Origin: Neobacillus sp. PS3-40
GTDB taxonomy: Bacteria > Bacillota > Bacilli > Bacillales > Cytobacillaceae
DNA length: 64,000 nt
NCBI RefSeq assembly: GCF_030915485.1
Contig: NZ_CP133266.1
Span: 1,178,001-1,242,000 of the forward strand
Direction of reading: 5' to 3'
The notes beneath the pieces are model-generated. The model searched no databases. It saw only the letters and a list, made by a program, of their open reading frames with translations, and was not told the DNA's origin. The position numbers were made by a program, and so were the translations under genes. Below are positions 59,619 to 64,000 of the stretch, one piece after another. Each line of letters opens with the position of its first letter. Position 1 is the first letter of the stretch.

Positions 59619-61347
59619 TGCTCTCATCATCATAGCGTGGCATGGAGTAAGAGTTTGCACCCATTGGTCCCATTCCATATGGGTTCATATAAGGAGGTTG
59701 GGCCACATTTATTGGAGCTGAATATGGTGCTGAATAAATGGGTGGAGTTGTAGGTACAAAGTTTTGTGCTGCAGATGGTGCACCGCAACCGCAATCTCCT
59801 AATGCTCCAGTTCCTACAGGCATTTGACTTTGAGCAGGATATGACTGTACTCCCATTTGCGGCATTGACATGGAAGGCGATTCATATTCAGAGCTCATTC
59901 CCTGAGGAAAAGATCCTGCTTGTGGATATCCGTAAGGCATTTGACCACCATACGGAGATACCATTGCAGGATTTACATATCCAGGTCCTGGTACAGTTGG
60001 TGACTGACCATACCCGCCGGGATAGTAAGGACTTGGTGTATAACCCGGGTAGGCACCTGTAGGCATTCCCTGATAACCAGGATACATGCCTGCTGGTATC
60101 CCTGTGTATCCAGGATTTTGACCTGCTTGGTAGCCTGCTGGCATTTCTCCATATCCTGGATTTACTCCTCCTGGGTAGCCTGCTGGCACTTCTCCATACC
60201 CCGGATTTGCTCCTGTTGGGTAGCCTGCTGGCACTTCTCCATACCCCGGATTTACTCCTGTTGGGTAGCCTGCTGGCATTTGCCCATACCCTGGATTTAC
60301 TCCTGTTGGGTAGCCTGCTGGCATTTGCCCATACCCTGGATTTACTCCTGTTGGGTAGCCTGCTGGCATTTCTCCATACTCTGGATTTACTCCTCCTGGG
60401 TAGCCTGCTGGCATTTGCTGATAACTTGTAGGCATTTGTGCTGTTGGTGCTATACCTTGCTGCATATATGGCGTTTGAATTGCCTGTGTCCCCATCATTG
60501 GGTTCATTGGCATTTGTGGCATAAAGGATGATGACTCGTCATCAAATTGTGGTGCCATATAGGATGCCCCTGCAACAGCTGGAGCAACTCCAGAAGCTGT
60601 TGGCATCATACTTGGTGTCATCGGCACAGCTGGAATTGGAGCCTGCTGATATGGTAAATAAGGCTGTACTGGGTATCCACCCATTGGATAAATACATCCT
60701 GGTCCAGGCATTACTGGTGACATTGGAACACAATTATCTAGGCACATTGGTTGTTCAACTCCAATCGGCAAACATTCTTCCACTGGTACCTCTTGCTTCG
60801 GTACCTCTTTTACCTCTGGAAGTATTACTGGTTTTGGCGGAAGTTGTGGCAACGGCTGTGGCTGTGGCAATGGTTGCGGTAATGGCGGCGGTTGTGGTTG
60901 TGGTTGTTGAACATTCAAATTAGCCATGTTCATCATATAATAGTTGTTGATATCAATTTCTGGGATCACTGGTAGTGGCATTTTGGGTATATACGGTACT
61001 TTCGGTGCTTCTTTAATAATTGGAGCCTCTTTAATAATTGGCATTTCCTTCTTTGGTGCTTCAACGATTGGTAACGGTTTTGGCTGCTCTTTGGCAAACG
61101 GATGCTCGAGTATCGGCATTTCCTTTTTAAACCCTTGATGAATTGGAGCTACCGGTGTTGTCCCTGCAATAGGTGCTTCTTTCTTTATCATTCCACCTGT
61201 AGTTGGAACCTTTATTTTCATACCGGGCATAATCATATCAGGGTTACTGAGCTGTGAATTCATTTTTTTCAGCTCTTCAAAATTCACGCCGTACTTCTTG
61301 GCGATTTTCCAAAGAGTATCCCCCTTCTGTACGATATGGATCTTCAC
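59608..61347 (-). CDS. safA: Spore coat morphogenetic protein SafA
   Basis: A 579-residue coat assembly protein. The N-terminal LysM domain (about 2-48, HIVQKGDTLWKIAKKYGVNF) binds the cortex. A Pro/Glu/Lys-rich linker follows, and then a long Pro-Gly-Tyr-Met-rich tail containing seven 15-residue repeats of the type MPAGYPTGVNPGYGQ. SafA recruits inner-coat proteins and is cross-linked in the mature spore. The start is GTG 61347, with AGGAGGGAAA upstream; the frame to 61377 lies before that site. A sigma-E -10 match lies 33 bases upstream. Longer than I recall for B. subtilis SafA, partly through the repeats. Confidence 0.93.
   Translation of the reverse strand: MKIHIVQKGDTLWKIAKKYGVNFEELKKMNSQLSNPDMIMPGMKIKVPTTGGMIKKEAPIAGTTPVAPIHQGFKKEMPILEHPFAKEQPKPLPIVEAPKKEMPIIKEAPIIKEAPKVPYIPKMPLPVIPEIDINNYYMMNMANLNVQQPQPQPPPLPQPLPQPQPLPQLPPKPVILPEVKEVPKQEVPVEECLPIGVEQPMCLDNCVPMSPVMPGPGCIYPMGGYPVQPYLPYQQAPIPAVPMTPSMMPTASGVAPAVAGASYMAPQFDDESSSFMPQMPMNPMMGTQAIQTPYMQQGIAPTAQMPTSYQQMPAGYPGGVNPEYGEMPAGYPTGVNPGYGQMPAGYPTGVNPGYGQMPAGYPTGVNPGYGEVPAGYPTGANPGYGEVPAGYPGGVNPGYGEMPAGYQAGQNPGYTGIPAGMYPGYQGMPTGAYPGYTPSPYYPGGYGQSPTVPGPGYVNPAMVSPYGGQMPYGYPQAGSFPQGMSSEYESPSMSMPQMGVQSYPAQSQMPVGTGALGDCGCGAPSAAQNFVPTTPPIYSAPYSAPINVAQPPYMNPYGMGPMGANSYSMPRYDDESNDY
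60118..60412 (-). repeat. 45-bp tandem repeat inside safA
   Basis: The block GGGTAGCCTGCTGGCA recurs every 45 bases at about 60173, 60218, 60263, 60308, 60353 and 60398, with a seventh, variant unit at 60128. It encodes MPAGYPTGVNPGYG(Q/E) in frame. Neighbouring units differ at only a few bases, indicating recent expansion. Confidence 0.95.
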
Positions 61348-61379
61348 TCTGATTTCCCTCCTATGGCATAAGTCCATAC

Positions 61380-61387
61380 ATTGTATG
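61380..61387 (-). promoter_or_regulatory. Probable sigma-E -10 element of safA
   Basis: CATACAAT on the minus strand is a perfect sigma-E -10 box, 33 bases before the safA GTG. The -35 region is only a weak match. Sigma-E control of safA is known in B. subtilis. Confidence 0.5.
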
Positions 61388-61465
61388 TGATTATGGGCAA
61401 AGTGCTAATGATCTTCACAAAAACTTATGCATTTTTTAAAAAAAATATGATTCTTACTCCTTTGA

Positions 61466-61508
61466 AAAAATAAAAAGAATGGATGCAAGTTAAAATTTCG
61501 CATCCATT
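61466..61508 (-). terminator. Terminator of the nadBC operon
   Basis: AAGAATGGATGC / GCATCCATTCTT perfect 12-bp stem on the minus strand, then TTTATTTTTTC. The stop codon of the nadA remnant lies in its loop. Confidence 0.92.
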
Positions 61509-61582
61509 CTTCTGGTTTTAAGCATTTCCTTGTATTTTTCAGGGATCATCCTGTTTTTTTGCAATGCCGCTAAAATACTCAA
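61490..61582 (-). pseudogene. nadA: Remnant of quinolinate synthase gene nadA (N-terminal 30 codons)
   Basis: A 30-codon frame starts at TTG 61582. It is preceded by AAAGGAGAG inside the nadC end, the spot where nadA normally begins. The peptide starts (M)SILAALQKNRMIPEKYKEM, resembling Bacillus NadA N-termini (SIL...MxPExYKE). It then runs into an unrelated RRMDAKF formed by the terminator arm. No further NadA sequence, including the iron-sulfur Cys motifs, exists before safA. I infer that most of nadA was deleted, fusing its start to a terminator. The similarity is short and made from memory. Confidence 0.6.
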
Positions 61583-61587
61583 GGTTA

Positions 61588-62433
61588 CTACTCTCCTTTG
61601 TCAATCAATACCTTTACGCTAATATCAAGTGCTTTGTATGAATGTGTTAAAAAACCAAGGGAAATATACTGAACTCCTGTATCGCGAAACGATGCTAAAT
61701 TATTCAATTGAATCCCCCCGGAAGCTTCAGTAATAATTTGATTTGGAACCAATTTAATTAATTCCTTGATTTCATCAGGGGTGCGATTATCGAACATGAT
61801 GACATCTGCACCAGCGTTTACCGCTTCAATTACTTGTTCCCTCGACTCAGTTTCCACTTCAATTTTCACCATATGCCCAACACTTTTCCGCACTAATTCA
61901 ACTGCTCTTTTTACCCCGCCTGCAAAAGAAATATGATTATCCTTAATCATGACCCCATCATATAAACCATAGCGATGATTATATCCGCCACCACATCTGA
62001 CCGCATATTTTTCAAGCATTCGTAGCCCTGGTGTAGTTTTTCTTGTATCACATATTCTTGTAAATGAACTATTTAGGGTTTGGACTGCCTTTTGTGTTAA
62101 TGTTGCAATTCCACTCATACGCTGAACAAGATTTAGGATTACTCTTTCGCCCTTTAAAAGATCGGTTATTTCCCCAGATGCAGTTGCAAGCTTCTGTCCG
62201 ACTTTTATTGAATCCCCATCTTTGATAAACAGTTGTACATCTACTTTTGAATTTAAAAGAATAAATCCAGTGTTGATAACTTCTTCCCCACAAAAAATAC
62301 CCTCTTCTTTGGCTAAAAAGACGATTTTTCCTTTTGTATGATCTGAAAAGAGCAAATCTGTCGTTATATCTTGCTCCCCAATATCTTCAATAAAAAATTG
62401 TTCAAGTAGTAAGCGTAGCTTCAATGAGTTCAT
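61588..62433 (-). CDS. nadC: Nicotinate-nucleotide pyrophosphorylase (quinolinate phosphoribosyltransferase)
   Basis: A 281-residue enzyme converting quinolinate and PRPP to nicotinate mononucleotide in NAD synthesis. CDTRKTTPGLRMLEKYAVRCGGGYNHR, here split by normal residues, is the active-site block (about 135-160), and VEVETES and DVIMFDN supply the barrel acids. It overlaps the nadB end by 32 bases with AAGGGAAG before ATG 62433, so the two are coupled. It is intact even though the nadA that should make its substrate is missing next door. Confidence 0.96.
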   Translation of the reverse strand: MNSLKLRLLLEQFFIEDIGEQDITTDLLFSDHTKGKIVFLAKEEGIFCGEEVINTGFILLNSKVDVQLFIKDGDSIKVGQKLATASGEITDLLKGERVILNLVQRMSGIATLTQKAVQTLNSSFTRICDTRKTTPGLRMLEKYAVRCGGGYNHRYGLYDGVMIKDNHISFAGGVKRAVELVRKSVGHMVKIEVETESREQVIEAVNAGADVIMFDNRTPDEIKELIKLVPNQIITEASGGIQLNNLASFRDTGVQYISLGFLTHSYKALDISVKVLIDKGE

Positions 62434-63982
62434 TTTCGTTTGCCACTTCCCTTTTTTGCTTATGAATAATTATTTTCTTACACCAATTCTCATTATCTTC
62501 ATAAGGATAATCACTCCTAAAGTGGCCTCCTCGGCTTTCTGTTCGACCTATTGCAGATTCTGTTATTAGGTGAGCAATGAGGCACATGAAAATAGTTGTA
62601 ATATCTTGAGTAGAATATGAATCTAATTCATTTACTTCAGGAATAGTAAATTGATTTAACCAATTTCTCTGCTTTTCTAGTAGCATTTTAGAACGAACAA
62701 TGCCAACTCTTTTCATCATCAAATCCTGAATTACATTTATATCTGGAAGAAATGCCTTTCTTTCAGGGATCTGCTTAATGGAGAAAGGCCATTCTGGAAA
62801 CAGTGGTTTATCAGAGCTTAAATTAATCAATTCAGAAAGTTTTTTCCCCTGATACAGCCCTTCTAATAAGGAATTACTTGCTAAGCGATTGGCACCATGA
62901 AGACCTGTACACGCCGTCTCCCCAATGGCAAAAAGCCCATTTATTGAGGTACGGCCTACTAAATCAGTTCTGATTCCACCCATTAAAAAATGACTGCCAG
63001 GGGCAACTGGAATTTTTCCCTCTGATACATTAAGCCCATTTTCTCGGCAAATAGCGGTAATCGACGGAAATCTCTTTTCAAAATTTTTAACGGCTTTAAT
63101 ATCTAGGAAGATTTCGTGTCCATTTTGTAAATAGTCAAAGATTGTTTGTGAAACAATATGTCTTGGTGCAAGATCTTTAAAAGGATGAACTCCATCCATT
63201 ATTGGCGTTCCATCACTAGTTACAAGGATCGCTCCTTCACCTCTTACTGCTTCTGAAATTAGGCCCCTCGTTTCTCCATCTATATATAACAAGGTTGGGT
63301 GGAATTGAATAAATTCCATATCCACAATTTCTGCACCAGCTAGATAAGCCATTGCAATCCCATCACCAGTAACAGTTTCTGCGCTCGAAGTAAAACTATA
63401 GAGTTGGCCACAGCCTCCAGTAGCAAGGATTACATACTTTCCATAGAATAATTGAATTGTTCCATCTTGATGTTTTGCTTTAACACCTATACAACGATTC
63501 TGCTCACGATTTAAAAGCAATTCGTATACAAACACATTTTCTTCTATTTTTACATTTTCTGTTAATTTACTAATCAATAATTCTATTACGTTTTTTCCTG
63601 TTGCATCCCCACCACTATGAACAATTCTCTTTTCACTGTGAGCACCTTCCATTCCAAGAAGGAAATCCCCACCTTGGTCTTTATCAAAAATATTTCCTTT
63701 CATTGAAATATCATTGATTAGAAAGGGGGCTTCATTTACTATTTGCCGAACAGATTCATTGTCATTGTGAAACCTACCTGCCTCAAGCGTATCTGAAAAA
63801 TGTTTAGACGGATCGTCATGAATGCCGATTGCTGCAGCAATACCACCTTGTGCTAAGTAAGAATTAGCTTCTGTTACTGTCGACTTTGTGAGAATCCTCA
63901 CATTTTTATCCCTATTTAAACAAGCTGCCAGTTGTAAAGCAGCGACTCCACTACCAATAATTAGAACATCATCTAGTTCCAC
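62402..63982 (-). CDS. nadB: L-aspartate oxidase
   Basis: A 526-residue FAD enzyme of the succinate dehydrogenase/fumarate reductase flavoprotein type. The FAD loop is IIGSGVAALQLA, then the conserved YLAQGGIAAA, GREGAILV-like RGEGAILV, and HFLMGGI and GANRLASNSLLEG near the end. It oxidises aspartate to iminoaspartate, the NadA substrate. It starts at GTG 63982 with GGAGGTTC upstream; the promoter lies outside the window. No frame damage is visible. Confidence 0.96.
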   Translation of the reverse strand: MELDDVLIIGSGVAALQLAACLNRDKNVRILTKSTVTEANSYLAQGGIAAAIGIHDDPSKHFSDTLEAGRFHNDNESVRQIVNEAPFLINDISMKGNIFDKDQGGDFLLGMEGAHSEKRIVHSGGDATGKNVIELLISKLTENVKIEENVFVYELLLNREQNRCIGVKAKHQDGTIQLFYGKYVILATGGCGQLYSFTSSAETVTGDGIAMAYLAGAEIVDMEFIQFHPTLLYIDGETRGLISEAVRGEGAILVTSDGTPIMDGVHPFKDLAPRHIVSQTIFDYLQNGHEIFLDIKAVKNFEKRFPSITAICRENGLNVSEGKIPVAPGSHFLMGGIRTDLVGRTSINGLFAIGETACTGLHGANRLASNSLLEGLYQGKKLSELINLSSDKPLFPEWPFSIKQIPERKAFLPDINVIQDLMMKRVGIVRSKMLLEKQRNWLNQFTIPEVNELDSYSTQDITTIFMCLIAHLITESAIGRTESRGGHFRSDYPYEDNENWCKKIIIHKQKREVANENELIEATLTT

Positions 63983-64000
63983 TGTTGAACCTCCATTGAC

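Noticed and set aside
60118-60412. Regular 45-base repeats as a possible CRISPR array
   Set aside because: The units are contiguous coding repeats with no unique spacers, in frame with SafA, and no cas genes are present.
60118-60531. Rightward frames with repeated SWVACWHFS-type residues opposite safA
   Set aside because: They are the antisense shadow of the safA tandem repeat. They lack ribosome binding sites, and the codon pattern is explained by the minus-strand protein.

Overview
The window is a low-GC, endospore-forming Firmicute chromosome of the family Bacillaceae. Gene order follows the Bacillus subtilis yrh-yrr-yrv-yrb-nad region closely: mccAB/mtnN/yrrT, greA-udk-yrrONM, mltG, alaS, recD2, mnmA-iscS-cymR, rarA, tcdA, 6S RNA, aspS-hisS, relA-apt-recJ, secDF, spoVB, yajC-tgt-queA-ruvBA, bofC-coxA-safA, nadCB. 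A Bacillus or Neobacillus-like genome is likely. The species cannot be fixed from the sequence alone.

Left edge (1-1160): the C-terminal end of a large serine recombinase runs straight into the 3' two-thirds of sigK, so the mother-cell sigma factor gene is interrupted by a skin-like element. The junction is near the codon for the His of the [10 protein letters not shown] motif. This is upstream of the ENEI position where the B. subtilis skin sits.

1185-5110: an orphan OmpR-type response regulator, an M3 oligoendopeptidase, and a leftward cluster of very small genes that includes YrzI and a 19-residue relative, then YrhC.

5300-16100: the reverse transsulfuration operon (yrrT-mtnN-mccA-mccB), whose known repressor CymR is encoded at 29.5 kb; yrzA and yrrS; the cell-wall gene pbpI behind a hairpin that hides its ribosome binding site; greA, udk; and the wobble-uridine genes trhP2, trhP1 and trmR.

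16200-34150: mltG, yrzB-ruvX-yrzL, alaS with its T-box, a permease, three small conserved proteins, recD2, yrrB, mnmA with its sulfur donor iscS, cymR, rarA, an ABC exporter pair, and tcdA.

34150-49400: 6S RNA with a sigma-A-like promoter, aspS-hisS behind a T-box, a spore/cell-wall amidase, dtd, relA, apt, recJ, secDF, comN.

49500-64000: spoVB, yrbG, yrzE (probably a non-AUG/GUG/UUG start), yajC-tgt-queA-ruvB-ruvA, the sporulation genes bofC, coxA, a CotS-like kinase-fold gene and safA, then nadC and nadB. nadA, which normally follows nadC, is reduced to about 30 codons running into a terminator.

A dispersed multi-hairpin repeat (six units at about 3.9, 38.0, 38.7, 43.6 and 51.1 kb, the last a pair) starts TAAAGAAAAC and tends to end against leftward terminators. 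Two of its copies supply the stop codon of the upstream gene. One sits between the hisS T-box and hisS. No tRNA, rRNA, CRISPR array or complete insertion sequence was seen.
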